Positions 7,906-16,801 of a stretch of 64,000 nucleotides of DNA are shown in pieces (the stretch's first letter is position 1; every line of letters begins with the position of its first letter). The notes beneath the pieces were generated by a model. That model was not told where the DNA came from and did no database searches. It saw only the letters and a list, made by a program, of their open reading frames with translations. The stretch is from NCBI RefSeq assembly GCF_022095675.1, contig NZ_JAHYSG010000064.1:1-64000 (forward strand). Direction: 5' to 3'. The translations under genes and the position numbers were made by a program. This stretch comes from Dactylosporangium sp. AC04546 (GTDB lineage Bacteria > Actinomycetota > Actinomycetes > Mycobacteriales > Micromonosporaceae).

Positions 7906-9081
7906 GTGGACCTGTACGAGTACCAGGGGCGCGCCCTCTTCGCCGAGCACGGCCTTCCCGTGCTCGGCGGCGGCGTCGCCGAGACCCCTGAAGAGGCCCG
8001 GGCGATCGCCGAGGAGCTCGGCGGACGGGTCGTCATCAAAGCTCAGGTGAAGGTCGGCGGCCGTGGCAAGGCCGGCGGCGTCAAGCTGGCCGAGGGCGCC
8101 GACGAGGCGACCACCCACGCCACCAACATCCTCGGCATGGACATCAAGGGCCACACGGTCCACAAGGTGATGGTCACCACCACGGCCGACATCGCCGAGG
8201 AGTACTACTTCTCCTACCTGCTCGACCGCGCGAACCGCACGTTCCTGTGCATCGCCAGCGTCGCCGGCGGCATGGAGATCGAGACGGTCGCCCACGACGC
8301 GCCGGAGAAGGTGGCCAAGGTCGCGATCGACGCGGCCAAGGGCGTCGACGAGGCGACCGCGCGGAAGATCGTCGAGCAGGCGCAGTTCCCGGCCGACGTC
8401 GCCGACCAGGTCGTGGCCATCGCGGTCAAGCTCTGGCAGGCGTTCGTCGCCGAGGACGCGACGCTCGTCGAGGTGAACCCGCTCGCCAAGACCAGCGACG
8501 GCACCGTGCTGTGCCTCGACGCGAAGGTCACGCTGGACGGCAACGCGGACTTCCGCCACCCGGGCCACGAGGAGCTCGAGGACAAGGCCTCGGTCGACCC
8601 GCTGGAGCAGGCGGCCAAGGAGAAGAACCTCAACTACGTGAAGCTCGACGGCAACGTCGGCATCATCGGCAACGGCGCGGGCCTGGTCATGTCGACGCTC
8701 GACGTGGTCGCCTACGCGGGCGAGGGACTCGGCAGCAAGCCGGCCAACTTCCTCGACATCGGCGGCGGCGCGAGCGCGCAGGTCATGGCCAACGGCCTGG
8801 AGATCGTGCTCGGCGACCCCGACGTGAAGAGCGTCTTCGTCAACGTCTTCGGCGGCATCACCGCCTGCGACGCCGTCGCCAACGGCATCGTGCAGGCCCT
8901 GCAGCTGCTCAAGGACCGCGGTGAGTCGGTCACCAAGCCGCTCGTGGTGCGCCTCGACGGCAACAACGCCGAGGAGGGGCGCCGCATCCTCGACGCCGCC
9001 GCCAACCCGCTCATCGAGCGGGTCGACACGATGGACGGGGCGGCCCGCCGCGCCGCCGAGCTCGCAGCGAGTGGGGTGTAA
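7906..9081 (+). CDS. sucC: Succinyl-CoA synthetase (ADP/GDP-forming) beta subunit
   Basis: This 391-residue subunit carries the nucleotide-grasp domain of the TCA-cycle enzyme that makes succinate and ATP (or GTP) from succinyl-CoA. The N-terminus [19 protein letters not shown] starts the ATP-grasp fold; [18 protein letters not shown] is the nucleotide-binding loop, and [11 protein letters not shown] binds metal. The C-terminal CoA-ligase domain has [11 protein letters not shown] and [12 protein letters not shown]. The length is normal. The GTG at 7906 has only a weak Shine-Dalgarno. sucD follows after 5 nt, so they form one operon. Confidence 0.97.
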   Translation: MDLYEYQGRALFAEHGLPVLGGGVAETPEEARAIAEELGGRVVIKAQVKVGGRGKAGGVKLAEGADEATTHATNILGMDIKGHTVHKVMVTTTADIAEEYYFSYLLDRANRTFLCIASVAGGMEIETVAHDAPEKVAKVAIDAAKGVDEATARKIVEQAQFPADVADQVVAIAVKLWQAFVAEDATLVEVNPLAKTSDGTVLCLDAKVTLDGNADFRHPGHEELEDKASVDPLEQAAKEKNLNYVKLDGNVGIIGNGAGLVMSTLDVVAYAGEGLGSKPANFLDIGGGASAQVMANGLEIVLGDPDVKSVFVNVFGGITACDAVANGIVQALQLLKDRGESVTKPLVVRLDGNNAEEGRRILDAAANPLIERVDTMDGAARRAAELAASGV

Positions 9082-9086
9082 CGACC

Positions 9087-9968
9087 ATGGCGGTATGGCT
9101 GACCGAGTCCAGCAAGGTCATCGTCCAGGGCATGACCGGTGCCGAGGGCTCCAAGCACACCCGGCGGATGCTCGCCGCGGGCACGAACGTGGTCGGCGGC
9201 GTCAACCCGCGCAAGGCGGGCCAGCAGGTCGACTTCGACGGCACGAAGCTGCCGGTCTTCGCGAGCGTGGCGGAGGCGATCGAGCAGACCGGCGCCGACA
9301 CCAGCGTGATCTTCGTCCCGCCGGCGGGCACGAAGTCCGCCGCGATCGAGGCGATCGACGCGCAGATCCCGCTCGCCGTGGTCATCACCGAGGGCGTGCC
9401 GGTGCACGACACCGCCGCGTTCTGGGCCCACGCGCAGGGCGGCAAGACCCGCATCATCGGGCCGAACTGCCCCGGCATCGCGAGCCCCGGCAAGTCCAAC
9501 GCCGGCATCATCCCGGCCGACATCACCGGCCCCGGGAAGATCGGCCTGGTCAGCAAGTCGGGCACGCTGACCTACCAGATGATGTACGAGCTGCGCGACA
9601 TCGGCTTCTCGACGTGCATCGGCATCGGCGGCGACCCGGTCATCGGCACGACGCACATCGACGCGCTCGCCGCGTTCGAGGCTGACCCGGAGACCGCCGC
9701 GATCGTCATGATCGGCGAGATCGGCGGCGACGCCGAGGAGCGGGCCGCGGACTTCATCCGGGCCAGCGTGCGCAAGCCGGTCGTCGGCTACATCGCCGGC
9801 TTCACCGCGCCGCCCGGCAAGACCATGGGCCACGCGGGCGCGATCATCTCCGGCTCGGCGGGCACCGCCGACGCCAAGAAGGCGGCGCTCGAGGCGGCCG
9901 GCGTGCGGGTCGGCAAGACGCCGACCGAGACCGCGAACCTCATGCGCGACCTCGTGAACGCGCTGTAG
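9087..9968 (+). CDS. sucD: Succinyl-CoA synthetase alpha subunit
   Basis: This 293-residue subunit holds the CoA-binding domain and the phosphohistidine. Recognisable parts are the Rossmann motif ([19 protein letters not shown]), [36 protein letters not shown], and the catalytic loop [14 protein letters not shown] whose His is phosphorylated. It starts 5 nt after sucC. The operon ends at a hairpin about 60 nt downstream. The order sucC-sucD-PerM-like-purN-purH is conserved in actinobacteria, including mycobacteria. Confidence 0.97.
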   Translation: MAVWLTESSKVIVQGMTGAEGSKHTRRMLAAGTNVVGGVNPRKAGQQVDFDGTKLPVFASVAEAIEQTGADTSVIFVPPAGTKSAAIEAIDAQIPLAVVITEGVPVHDTAAFWAHAQGGKTRIIGPNCPGIASPGKSNAGIIPADITGPGKIGLVSKSGTLTYQMMYELRDIGFSTCIGIGGDPVIGTTHIDALAAFEADPETAAIVMIGEIGGDAEERAADFIRASVRKPVVGYIAGFTAPPGKTMGHAGAIISGSAGTADAKKAALEAAGVRVGKTPTETANLMRDLVNAL

Positions 9969-10026
9969 CCGACATTTCGGTCGGGGCCTGCCGGGCTCTG
10001 GACCCGCTCTAGAAAACGCTGGGATT

Positions 10027-10057
10027 CGGACGGCCGGGGTGAGTGACCGGCCGTCCG
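10027..10057 (+). terminator. Hairpin terminator after sucCD
   Basis: The perfect stem ggacggccgg / ccggccgtcc (10028-10037 and 10047-10056) has a flanking C-G pair, a 9-nt loop and a following gtcttt. It also covers the GTG at 10043, which makes that codon an unlikely start for the next gene. Confidence 0.85.
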
Positions 10058-10078
10058 GTCTTTGACAGAGTAAGACCG

Positions 10079-11386
10079 ATGCCCACCACCCCTGAGGAAG
10101 CGGAGGACGGGACACCGACCCGGCTCGCCGACCGGGTGACCGTGCGCCTGCCCGTCCAGCGGCGGCCGGTGCGGGGCAAGCCACCCGCCCGCCGCCCGGC
10201 CCGGCGTGCCCCGCTCGCCCTCGCGGCGACGGTGACCACGCTCTGGGCGGCGCTGGTGTCGCTCGTGCCGACCATGCTCGTGGTCTGGCTGCTGCACTCC
10301 CTCGACAGCGCCGGCGCTCCGCTGGGCCAGACCCTGCGGCTCGGGGTCGCCGGCTGGCTGCTGGCCCATTTCGTGCCGCTGACCACCGGCGCCGGCCCGA
10401 TCGGCCTCGCACCGCTGGGCCTGACCATCGTCGCGGTCTGGCGGGTGTACCGGGCCGGCGTCCACACCGCCCGGGCCATCGGCGCCCGCGGCAAGCCCAA
10501 GGCGAAGCGCGGCTGGTGGTCTCCCTGGCCGGCGGCCCGGGCGGCGGCCGCCGTCGCGCTCGCCTACGGCATTCTCGGCGTCATCGCCGCCGCCGTCGCC
10601 GGGCACAAGGGCGTCGAGATCCCGGTCGTCCGGGCCGGCTGCACCCTCGCCGCGTTCGCGCTCGTCGCCGCCGGGCTGGGCGCGTTCACCGAGGCGCGGG
10701 GCGTCGCCCGGCTGGCGGCCCGGCTCCCCGCCGTCGTCCGCGACGCGACCCGCACGGGGGCCGTCGTCGCCCTGCTCGTGCTCGGGGTGGGCGCGGCCGT
10801 GGCCGGCATGGCGGTGGCGGTCAGCTTCGGCGACGCGAGCCAGATCATCGACGACTACCACACCGGCATCGCCGGGCAGGTCGGGCTGGTCGTCGTGTGC
10901 GGGTTCTTCGCCCCGAACGTCGCCACCTGGGCGGCCAGCTACGTGGTCGGGCCCGGCTTCCAGATCGGCTCGGAGACCACGATCAGCGCGGCGGAGGTGT
11001 CGGTCGGGCCGCTGCCCGCGGTACCACTGCTGGCTGGGCTCCCGTCGACGCCGGCCACCGGATGGGCGCCGCTCCTGCTCGGCCTCCCGCTCGCGGCGGC
11101 CCTGCTCGCCGGATGGCTCCTCGCCCGCCGGTCGCTGCGCGACGACGCCGACCGGGGCTGGTGGCCGCTGCTCGGCGCGGCGGCCCTGACCGGCCCGGTC
11201 GCCGGCATCCTGCTCGGCCTGGCCTGCGTCGCGTCCGGCGGCTCGCTCGGCGGCGGGGGGCTGGCCGAGGTCGGGCCGCACGCCGGGGCGGTCGCGTTCG
11301 TGGCCATGCTCATGACCTCGATCGGCACGCTGCTCGCAACGACCGCCACCAAGCTCGTCCTGCGCGCAAAAGAGGAGCGCGGGTAG
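10079..11386 (+). CDS. DUF6350 / PerM-like multi-pass membrane protein
   Basis: This is a 435-residue integral membrane protein. A basic, Pro/Arg-rich cytoplasmic N-terminus of about 55 residues is followed by roughly nine to ten hydrophobic segments. Its position between sucCD and purNH matches M. tuberculosis PerM (Rv0955), a membrane protein linked to persistence and cell division, and the topology agrees. The assignment rests on context and topology, not on a catalytic motif. ATG 10079 is chosen; GTG 10043 is in frame but lies within the sucCD terminator. The stop codon sits in the loop of a bidirectional terminator shared with the convergent DUF4190-type gene. Confidence 0.82.
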   Translation: MPTTPEEAEDGTPTRLADRVTVRLPVQRRPVRGKPPARRPARRAPLALAATVTTLWAALVSLVPTMLVVWLLHSLDSAGAPLGQTLRLGVAGWLLAHFVPLTTGAGPIGLAPLGLTIVAVWRVYRAGVHTARAIGARGKPKAKRGWWSPWPAARAAAAVALAYGILGVIAAAVAGHKGVEIPVVRAGCTLAAFALVAAGLGAFTEARGVARLAARLPAVVRDATRTGAVVALLVLGVGAAVAGMAVAVSFGDASQIIDDYHTGIAGQVGLVVVCGFFAPNVATWAASYVVGPGFQIGSETTISAAEVSVGPLPAVPLLAGLPSTPATGWAPLLLGLPLAAALLAGWLLARRSLRDDADRGWWPLLGAAALTGPVAGILLGLACVASGGSLGGGGLAEVGPHAGAVAFVAMLMTSIGTLLATTATKLVLRAKEERG

Positions 11387-11400
11387 CCCCGCGCTCCTCT
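11371..11400. terminator. Bidirectional terminator between convergent genes
   Basis: The perfect 13-bp stem agaggagcgcggg / cccgcgctcctct (11371-11383 and 11388-11400) has a 4-nt loop containing the TAG stop of the PerM-like gene. It should end transcription from both sides. Confidence 0.85.
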
Positions 11401-11429
11401 CCGGTGTCAGCTCCGGTGTTCCTGACGGC

Positions 11430-12023
11430 TTACGGGTAGGTGAAGCTCGTCGCGGTGCCGGCCGCCCAGAGGATCATCAGCAGGATGAAGAGGCCGATCG
11501 TGACGCCACCGCAGATGAGGCCGGCGAGCGCCATGCCGCGGTTGGTGGCGAGACCCTGCTTGGCCTTGTTCATGCCCAGGTAGCCGAGGACGACCGCGGC
11601 GATGCCGAGCGGGAAGCCGATGTAGAAGCAGCACAGCAGCGGGATCGAGGCGATGCCCAGGATCATGCCGACGAGGCCGAGCGTGTTCTGCGGCTGCTGG
11701 CCGCCGTACCCCGGGGTGCCGTAACCCTGCTGCGGGTACGCGCCGCCGGAGGTCGGGTAGGCGCCGCCCGAGGTCGGGTAGGGCGTGCCGGAGACCGGCG
11801 GCTGCTGCGCGTAGGGGTCCTGGTACGCCGGCTGCTGCGGCTGGGCGTACGGGTCCTGGTACGCGGGCTGCTGCGGCTGCGCGTAGGGGTCCTGGTAGGC
11901 CGGCTGCTGCGGCTGACCGTACTGCGGCTGACCGTACTGCGGCTGACCGTACTGGGGCTGACCGTAGGGATCCTGGTTGGGCTGCTGCCCGTACGGATCC
12001 TGGCCCGGTGGTGGGTAGCCCAT
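11430..12023 (-). CDS. DUF4190-type small membrane protein with Gln/Tyr/Pro repeats
   Basis: This 197-residue protein has a low-complexity N-terminal half with four QPQYG units and three 12-residue units of the type YAQPQQPAYQDP, then YPTSGGA repeats. The C-terminal half (about 110-197) has two or three hydrophobic helices, with LGLVGMILGIASIP, FPLGIAAVVLGYLGM and GMALAGLICGGVTIG, as in DUF4190 proteins. No enzyme motif is present. Such tails are common on actinobacterial membrane proteins and may phase-separate or bind partners; that is speculation. The ATG at 12023 has AGGAG 8 nt upstream. It converges on the PerM-like gene and diverges from purN. Confidence 0.85.
   Translation of the reverse strand: MGYPPPGQDPYGQQPNQDPYGQPQYGQPQYGQPQYGQPQQPAYQDPYAQPQQPAYQDPYAQPQQPAYQDPYAQQPPVSGTPYPTSGGAYPTSGGAYPQQGYGTPGYGGQQPQNTLGLVGMILGIASIPLLCCFYIGFPLGIAAVVLGYLGMNKAKQGLATNRGMALAGLICGGVTIGLFILLMILWAAGTATSFTYP
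11809..11970. repeat. In-frame tandem repeats: three 36-bp and four 15-bp units
   Basis: Units of 36 bp lie at 11809-11844, 11845-11880 and 11881-11916, and encode a 12-residue Gln/Tyr/Pro repeat on the minus strand. Units of 15 bp (ggctgaccgtactgc and variants) lie at 11911-11925, 11926-11940, 11941-11955 and 11956-11970, and encode QPQYG. Both lengths keep the reading frame. Confidence 0.93.
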
Positions 12024-12212
12024 CGATGTGGCTCCTAAGGCTAGGGACAACTTCCGCTGGTGGTGATTCGCACCAGGGTAGTCCCGAGGGGGATACGGAA
12101 CTTCGGCAGCGTACTGGTCCGGATCAACTCTGCGTAGAGTACTTCTATCTTTTGACCAAGTTTATCCGGTAATGTCCAACAGCCCGGCGCTGAGCTGGGC
12201 CGACCCGGTCGA

Positions 12213-12218
12213 TACAGT
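12213..12218 (+). promoter_or_regulatory. -10 box of purN, leaderless type
   Basis: TACAGT ends 6 nt before the GTG at 12225, the spacing expected when the transcript begins at the start codon. The -35 is weak (tgagct region, 12191-12196). Confidence 0.5.
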
Positions 12219-12224
12219 TTCGTG

Positions 12225-12836
12225 GTGACCGTTCGGCTTGTCGTGCTCGTGTCCGGTTCCGGCTCCAACCTGCAGGCCCTGCTCGACGCCGCCGCCGATC
12301 CGGCCTACGGGGCCGCGGTCGTCGCCGTCGGCGCCGACCGGGACGGGATCGAGGGGCTCACCCGCGCGGAGAAGCACGGGGTGCCGGCGTTCGTGACGCG
12401 GGTGAAGGACTTCGCCGACCGGGACGCGTGGGACGCCGCGCTCACCGAGGCCTGCCTGCGGTACAACCCGGACATCATCGTCTCCGCCGGCTTCCTCAAG
12501 CTCGCCGGGCCGCGCTTCCTGGCCGAGTTCGAGGGCCGCTACATCAACACGCACAACGCGTTGCTCCCGGCGTTCCCGGGTATACACGGCCCGCGCGACG
12601 CGCTCGCCTACGGCGTGAAGCTCGCCGGTGCCACGCTCCACTTCGTCGACAGCGGCGTCGACACCGGGGCGATCATCGCGCAGGTCGCGGTGCCCGTCCT
12701 CGACGACGACACCGAGGACACGCTCCTGGAGCGGATCAAAGTGGCCGAGCGCCGCCAGCTGGTCGACACGGTCGGGCGGATGGCGCGCGACGGCTGGACC
12801 GTCAACGAACGAAAGGTCAGGCTTGGCCGTGGCTAA
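12225..12836 (+). CDS. purN: Phosphoribosylglycinamide formyltransferase
   Basis: This 203-residue enzyme transfers a formyl group from 10-formyl-THF to GAR in purine synthesis. Typical motifs: [15 protein letters not shown] (phosphate-binding loop), [30 protein letters not shown] with the catalytic Asn/His, and [13 protein letters not shown] with the catalytic Asp. GTG at 12222 is also in frame, but the -10 spacing favours 12225. The 3' end overlaps purH by 8 nt, so the two purine genes are coupled. Homologues often read SLLPAF; here the residue before LLPAF is Ala. Confidence 0.95.
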   Translation: MTVRLVVLVSGSGSNLQALLDAAADPAYGAAVVAVGADRDGIEGLTRAEKHGVPAFVTRVKDFADRDAWDAALTEACLRYNPDIIVSAGFLKLAGPRFLAEFEGRYINTHNALLPAFPGIHGPRDALAYGVKLAGATLHFVDSGVDTGAIIAQVAVPVLDDDTEDTLLERIKVAERRQLVDTVGRMARDGWTVNERKVRLGRG

Positions 12837-14352
12837 CCGGCGTCCCATCAGGCGCGCGCTCATCAGCGTGTACGACAAGACCGGACTGGAGGACCTCGCC
12901 CGCGCCCTGGCCGGCGCCGGGGTCGAGCTGGTCTCGACCGGCTCGACGGCCTCCCGGATCGAGGCGGCGGGCCTGCCGGTCACCCGGGTCGAGGAGCTCA
13001 CCGGGTTCCCGGAGACGCTCGACGGGCGGGTCAAGACGCTGCACCCCCGCGTGCACGCCGGCCTGCTCGCCGACCTGCGGCTGGAGGCCCACGCGGCGCA
13101 GCTCGGCGAGCTGGGCATCGCCCCGTTCGAGCTGCTCGTGTCGAACCTGTACCCGTTCACCGAGACCGTCGCCTCCGGCGCGACCGAGGACGAGTGCGTC
13201 GAGCAGATCGACATCGGCGGGCCGGCCATGGTCCGCGCGGCGGCCAAGAACTTCCCCAGCGTGGCGGTGGTCACGTCGCCGTCGGATTATCCGGCGGTAC
13301 TGGCGGCGCTGGCCGACGGCGGCTTCACGCTGGACGAGCGGCGGGCGCTGGCGGCGTCGGCGTTCGCGCACATCGCCGAGTACGACGTCGCCGTGGCGGC
13401 CTGGTTCTCGTCCGACTTCGCCGGGACCGCGCTGCGCCGCTCGGCCACGCTGCGGTACGGCGAGAACCCGCACCAGTCGGCGGCCCTGTACGCCGACCCG
13501 GCGGCCGCCCCCGGCCTGGCCCAGGCCGAGCAGCTCGGCGGCAAGGAGATGTCCTACAACAACTACGTCGACGCCGACGCCGCCTGGCGGGCCGCACACG
13601 ACTTCACCGAGCCGTGCGTCGCGATCATCAAGCACGCCAACCCGTGCGGCATCGCGATCGGCGCCGACGTAGCCGAGGCGCACCGCAAGGCCCACGCCTG
13701 CGACCCGGTCAGCGCGTTCGGCGGGGTGATCGCGGTCAACGCTCCTGTCAGCGTCGACCTGGCCAAGCAGATCAGCGAGATCTTCACCGAGGTCGTGGTG
13801 GCGCCTTCGTTCGAGGACGGCGCGGTCTCGCTGCTGACGGCGAAGAAGAACCTGCGGGTGCTGCGCGCCCCGGCCTGGCAGCCCGCGGCGGCCGAGTCGC
13901 GGCAGATCTCCGGCGGTGTGCTCGTGCAGTCCGCGGACCGCATCGACGCCGACGGCGACGACCCCGCGAACTGGAAGCTCGTCACCGGCGCGCCGGCCGA
14001 CCGGGAGACGCTGCGCGACCTGGCGTTCGCCTGGCGCGCGGTGCGGGCGGTCAAGTCGAACGCGATCCTGCTGGCCTCCGGCGGCGCGACGGTCGGCGTC
14101 GGCATGGGCCAGGTGAACCGGGTGGACTCGGTGCGGCTCGCGGTCTCGCGGGCCGGTGACCGCGCGGCCGGCTCGGTCGCGGCGTCCGACGCGTTCTTCC
14201 CGTTCGCCGACGGGCCGCAGGCGCTCATCGACGCGGGCATCAAGGCGATCGTGCAGCCGGGCGGGTCGATCCGCGACGAGGACGTGATCAAGGCGGCCGA
14301 GGCGGCCGGGGTCACGATGTACCTCACCGGGACGCGGCACTTCTACCACTAA
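12829..14352 (+). CDS. purH: Bifunctional AICAR formyltransferase / IMP cyclohydrolase
   Basis: This 507-residue enzyme performs the last two steps of IMP synthesis. The N-terminal cyclohydrolase (MGS-like fold) begins [20 protein letters not shown] and includes [22 protein letters not shown] and NLYPF. The formyltransferase part has [20 protein letters not shown] (catalytic Lys-His), [14 protein letters not shown] and the C-terminal [13 protein letters not shown] 12829 is used; TTG 12823, which has AAAGG 6 nt upstream, is the alternative. Its stop codon overlaps the stop of the convergent lipoprotein gene by 4 nt. Confidence 0.96.
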   Translation: MANRRPIRRALISVYDKTGLEDLARALAGAGVELVSTGSTASRIEAAGLPVTRVEELTGFPETLDGRVKTLHPRVHAGLLADLRLEAHAAQLGELGIAPFELLVSNLYPFTETVASGATEDECVEQIDIGGPAMVRAAAKNFPSVAVVTSPSDYPAVLAALADGGFTLDERRALAASAFAHIAEYDVAVAAWFSSDFAGTALRRSATLRYGENPHQSAALYADPAAAPGLAQAEQLGGKEMSYNNYVDADAAWRAAHDFTEPCVAIIKHANPCGIAIGADVAEAHRKAHACDPVSAFGGVIAVNAPVSVDLAKQISEIFTEVVVAPSFEDGAVSLLTAKKNLRVLRAPAWQPAAAESRQISGGVLVQSADRIDADGDDPANWKLVTGAPADRETLRDLAFAWRAVRAVKSNAILLASGGATVGVGMGQVNRVDSVRLAVSRAGDRAAGSVAASDAFFPFADGPQALIDAGIKAIVQPGGSIRDEDVIKAAEAAGVTMYLTGTRHFYH

Positions 14353-15296
14353 GGCAACGTGACCGGGGCCGGGACCTTGGCACCGAAGTACAGCGCGACC
14401 GCGTCGCTCACGGCGTGCGCGCCCTTCGCCAAGGTCCCGCTCCCGCCCTGCTCGTACATCGCGGCGACCACGTAGCGCTCGCCGTCGCCCGCGAACCCGA
14501 CCGTGTGCGTCACCCACACGGTCCTGCCGTTGACGGGCTTCTGCGCCCAGCCGTCCTTGTTGCCGGGCTTGAGCGCGCTGCCGGCCGCCCACACGCCCCA
14601 CCGCTGGTTGCTCGCGACCTTGCGCAGGGTGCCGACCAGGTACGCCCGGTCCTCCGGTGCCAGCTTCTCCAGCACGTACGACATCAGGTTCTGCAGGTCG
14701 TCGGCGCTGCACCGAAGGTTGCGCCAGAAGGTCTCCTGCCCCTGGACGACCGCGAGCGACCGCATCCCGAACCGTTGCTGGAACCGCTCGAGCATCCCCG
14801 GCCCGTCGTACCTGTTCCACAGCGCCGTGGCCGCGTCGTTGTCCGAGTTGATCAGCGCCTTGTCGAGGTTGCCCTTGTCGGTCTGGTCGAGCGTGAGCGC
14901 CCCGGCCCGCTGCCGCTCGAGCAGGTCGGCGGCGATCGCGAGCTTGATCGTCGAGGCGGTCCAGGTGGTGGCGGTGGTGTTCCCGGCCTTCCAGACCTGC
15001 CCGGTGGTGCGGTCCCGGACGACGATGCCGATCGTGCCGGGCTGCTGCTCGACGAACGCCTTGGCCTGCTGCTGGCGGCTCTGCAGGCTCGGCGCGCTGC
15101 CGGCCCCGCTCGGCTGGAGCCCGGCCTGGCCCTGGTCCTGCGCGCCGTCGCCGGCCTCGGTGCCGGCCTGGCGGCCCTGGCTGGCCTGGGCGCTGGCCTG
15201 CGCGGCCTGGTCCGCCGCTTGCGTGGGGGCCTTGTCCCCACAGGCGACCAGTGTGAGCAGGGTGAGGAGGGCGACAACGCCACGCCGCACGGACAT
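14349..15296 (-). CDS. Lipoprotein with class A beta-lactamase-like fold
   Basis: This 315-residue protein has a lipoprotein signal peptide with lipobox LVAC (Cys19). An Ala/Gln-rich linker reaches to about residue 80, and a serine beta-lactamase/transpeptidase-like domain follows. The motifs are STIK (S115-K118), SDN (151-153) and, in the third position, KDG (about 247) instead of KTG/KSG. The catalytic Ser-Lys pair and SDN are intact. Changed KTG motifs are common in non-lactamase serine hydrolases, so resistance should not be assumed. The -10 TAGAGT lies 7 nt before ATG 15296, suggesting a leaderless transcript. It diverges from folD, and its stop overlaps the purH stop. Confidence 0.88.
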   Translation of the reverse strand: MSVRRGVVALLTLLTLVACGDKAPTQAADQAAQASAQASQGRQAGTEAGDGAQDQGQAGLQPSGAGSAPSLQSRQQQAKAFVEQQPGTIGIVVRDRTTGQVWKAGNTTATTWTASTIKLAIAADLLERQRAGALTLDQTDKGNLDKALINSDNDAATALWNRYDGPGMLERFQQRFGMRSLAVVQGQETFWRNLRCSADDLQNLMSYVLEKLAPEDRAYLVGTLRKVASNQRWGVWAAGSALKPGNKDGWAQKPVNGRTVWVTHTVGFAGDGERYVVAAMYEQGGSGTLAKGAHAVSDAVALYFGAKVPAPVTLP

Positions 15297-15303
15297 CTGC
15301 CGA

Positions 15304-15319
15304 ACTCTAGTGGCAGGAT
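15304..15319. promoter_or_regulatory. Two divergent -10 boxes, 4 bp apart
   Basis: TAGAGT (minus, 15309-15304) lies 7 nt before the ATG at 15296. CAGGAT (plus, 15314-15319) lies 7 nt before the folD GTG at 15327. With such close spacing, each -35 would fall at the start codon region of the opposite gene, so simultaneous binding by two polymerases looks impossible. Confidence 0.5.
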
Positions 15320-15326
15320 CCTTCCC

Positions 15327-16193
15327 GTGACGGCGACGATTCTGGACGGCAAGGCGACAGCGGCGGCGATCAAGGACGACCTCCGCGGCCGGGTGAAGGC
15401 CTTGGCCGACCGCGGCGTGGTCCCCGGCCTGGGCACGATCCTGGTGGGCGACGACCCGGGCTCGCACGCGTACGTCGCCGGCAAGCACCGCGACTGCGCC
15501 GAGGTCGGCATCGCGTCGATCCGCCGCGACCTGCCGGAGACCGCCACCCAGGCCGAGGTGGAGGCAGCCGTCCGCGAGCTGAACGAGGACCCGGCGTGCA
15601 CCGGCTACATCGTGCAGCTGCCGCTGCCGAAGGGCCTGGACGAGCAGCGGATCCTCGAGCTGGTCGACCCGGACAAGGACGCCGACGGCCTGCACCCGAC
15701 GAACCTGGGCCGCCTGGTCCTGAACATCCCGGCCCCGCTCCCGTGCACCCCGAACGGCATCGTCCAGCTGCTGCGCCACTACGACGTCCCGCTGAACGGC
15801 GCCGAGGTGACGGCGATCGGCCGCGGCACGACGGCGGGCCGCCCCCTGGGCCTGATCTTCACCCGCAAGTCGGAGAACTCGACGGTCACGCTGTGCCACA
15901 CCGGCACCCGCGACCTGGCCGCCCACACCCGCACCGCCGACATCGTGGTCGTCGCCGCGGGCTCCGCGGGCCTGCTCACGGCCGACATGGTGAAGCCGGG
16001 CGCCGCCGTCCTGGACGTCGGCGTGACGCGCGTGGTGGGCGAGGACGGCAAGGCCCGCTTGGTGGGCGACGTGGCCCCGGAGGTGGCCGAGGTGGCCGGC
16101 TACCTGGCCCCGATGCCGGGCGGCGTGGGCCCGATGACCAGGGCCATGCTCCTCACCAACGTGGTCGAACTCGCCGAGCGCACCACGCCGTAG
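15327..16193 (+). CDS. folD: Methylenetetrahydrofolate dehydrogenase/cyclohydrolase
   Basis: This 288-residue bifunctional enzyme makes 10-formyl-THF, the one-carbon donor used by PurN and PurH encoded just upstream. Catalytic domain: [17 protein letters not shown] with the key Tyr and Lys, and [17 protein letters not shown] domain: [23 protein letters not shown] and the end motif [14 protein letters not shown]. The common GRSxxVGxP loop reads GRGTTAGRP here, a Ser-to-Gly change in the nucleotide-binding loop that is seen in some relatives. The GTG at 15327 has a -10-like CAGGAT 7 nt upstream. Confidence 0.95.
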   Translation: MTATILDGKATAAAIKDDLRGRVKALADRGVVPGLGTILVGDDPGSHAYVAGKHRDCAEVGIASIRRDLPETATQAEVEAAVRELNEDPACTGYIVQLPLPKGLDEQRILELVDPDKDADGLHPTNLGRLVLNIPAPLPCTPNGIVQLLRHYDVPLNGAEVTAIGRGTTAGRPLGLIFTRKSENSTVTLCHTGTRDLAAHTRTADIVVVAAGSAGLLTADMVKPGAAVLDVGVTRVVGEDGKARLVGDVAPEVAEVAGYLAPMPGGVGPMTRAMLLTNVVELAERTTP

Positions 16194-16198
16194 CCTTT

Positions 16199-16236
16199 CG
16201 CGGCCGGCCGGCCGGCCGGCCGGCCGGCCGGCCGCG
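16199..16236. repeat. 38-bp perfect palindrome built from (GGCC)8
   Basis: CGC, eight GGCC units (16202-16233) and GCG form a fully self-complementary block 5 nt after the folD stop. It can fold into a very stable hairpin and probably ends folD transcription. It is also prone to replication slippage. Confidence 0.9.
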
Positions 16237-16324
16237 CCGCAGCGCGGCCGATGCTCGCGCCGCGCGCGAGCCCCGGGCGGTGGCTGCGCCCCACCTGGTG
16301 GGGCTTGCCCGGTGGCCGACGCTC

Positions 16325-16580
16325 GCGCCGCGCGGGCCTGGACGGTGGTCGATGGTCGCGGCTCGCCCGGTGGTCGACGCGCGCCGCGCGGGCTGAGCGG
16401 TGGTCGATGGTCACGCTCGCCCCGTTGCCGACGGGCGCCGCGCGGGCCTGGACGGTGGTCGATGCGCGCGAGGCGGGCGCGGCCTGGACGGCGGGCCGGT
16501 GCCCGTGCCACTCGCGGAAGCCTGGCAGTGGCCGGGAACTCCCACCGCCCGCGGGCCTGGACAGCGGCCGATGCTCGCGG
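16325..16580. repeat. Degenerate tandem repeat of about 55 bp
   Basis: The core gcgccgcgcgggc followed by tggacggtggtcgatg recurs at about 16325, 16381 and 16435, at intervals of 56 and 54 bp. A more diverged copy lies near 16550 (gcgggcctggacagcggccg). Confidence 0.65.
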
Positions 16581-16655
16581 CGCGACTGATTCGGGTCCCG
16601 GCGCTCCTAGGCTCCGTTCCGCTCCGGCCCCTCCCATGATCAAGTCCGACACCCT

Positions 16656-16715
16656 CCCATGATCAAGGGAACAATCTGGCTGTCATAGCGACCAGAAGTT
16701 TCCCTTGATCATGGG
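16656..16715. repeat. Long inverted repeat with cccatgatcaagggaa arms
   Basis: The 16-nt arms at 16656-16671 and 16700-16715 are perfect complements around a 28-nt centre, which itself holds a tctgg/ccaga stem. A third, direct copy of the first half (ctcccatgatcaag) lies at 16631-16644. It is much lower in GC than the surroundings. It may be a dispersed palindromic element or a terminator for the gene at 16802. Confidence 0.85.
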
Positions 16716-16801
16716 CGTCGGCGGTGGCCGTCCTTGGCGCCGTGGCCCTGGCTGGGCCGGGCTCCGGGCCAGGCTTCGGGCCAGGAGCTCAGGACCGGAG
16801 G

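Larger units (their letters stand above)
16194..16801. other. Gene-free, repeat-rich island after folD
   Basis: These 608 bp contain a (GGCC)8 palindrome, at least three diverged copies of a unit of about 55 bp (starting near 16325, 16381 and 16435, with core gcgccgcgcgggcctgg), and a long inverted repeat at 16656-16715. Several frames are open, but they encode only repetitive Arg/Gly/Ala-rich peptides, so I call no gene. It separates convergent folD from the beta-propeller gene. Confidence 0.8.

Noticed and set aside
10043..10078. Upstream GTG start for the PerM-like protein
   Set aside because: It lies in the loop of the perfect sucCD terminator hairpin; ATG 10079 just after the hairpin is more plausible.
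16251..16662. Short open frames in the repeat island
   Set aside because: They overlap each other on both strands, encode low-complexity peptides and follow the 55-bp repeats; no start site or family signal supports a gene.
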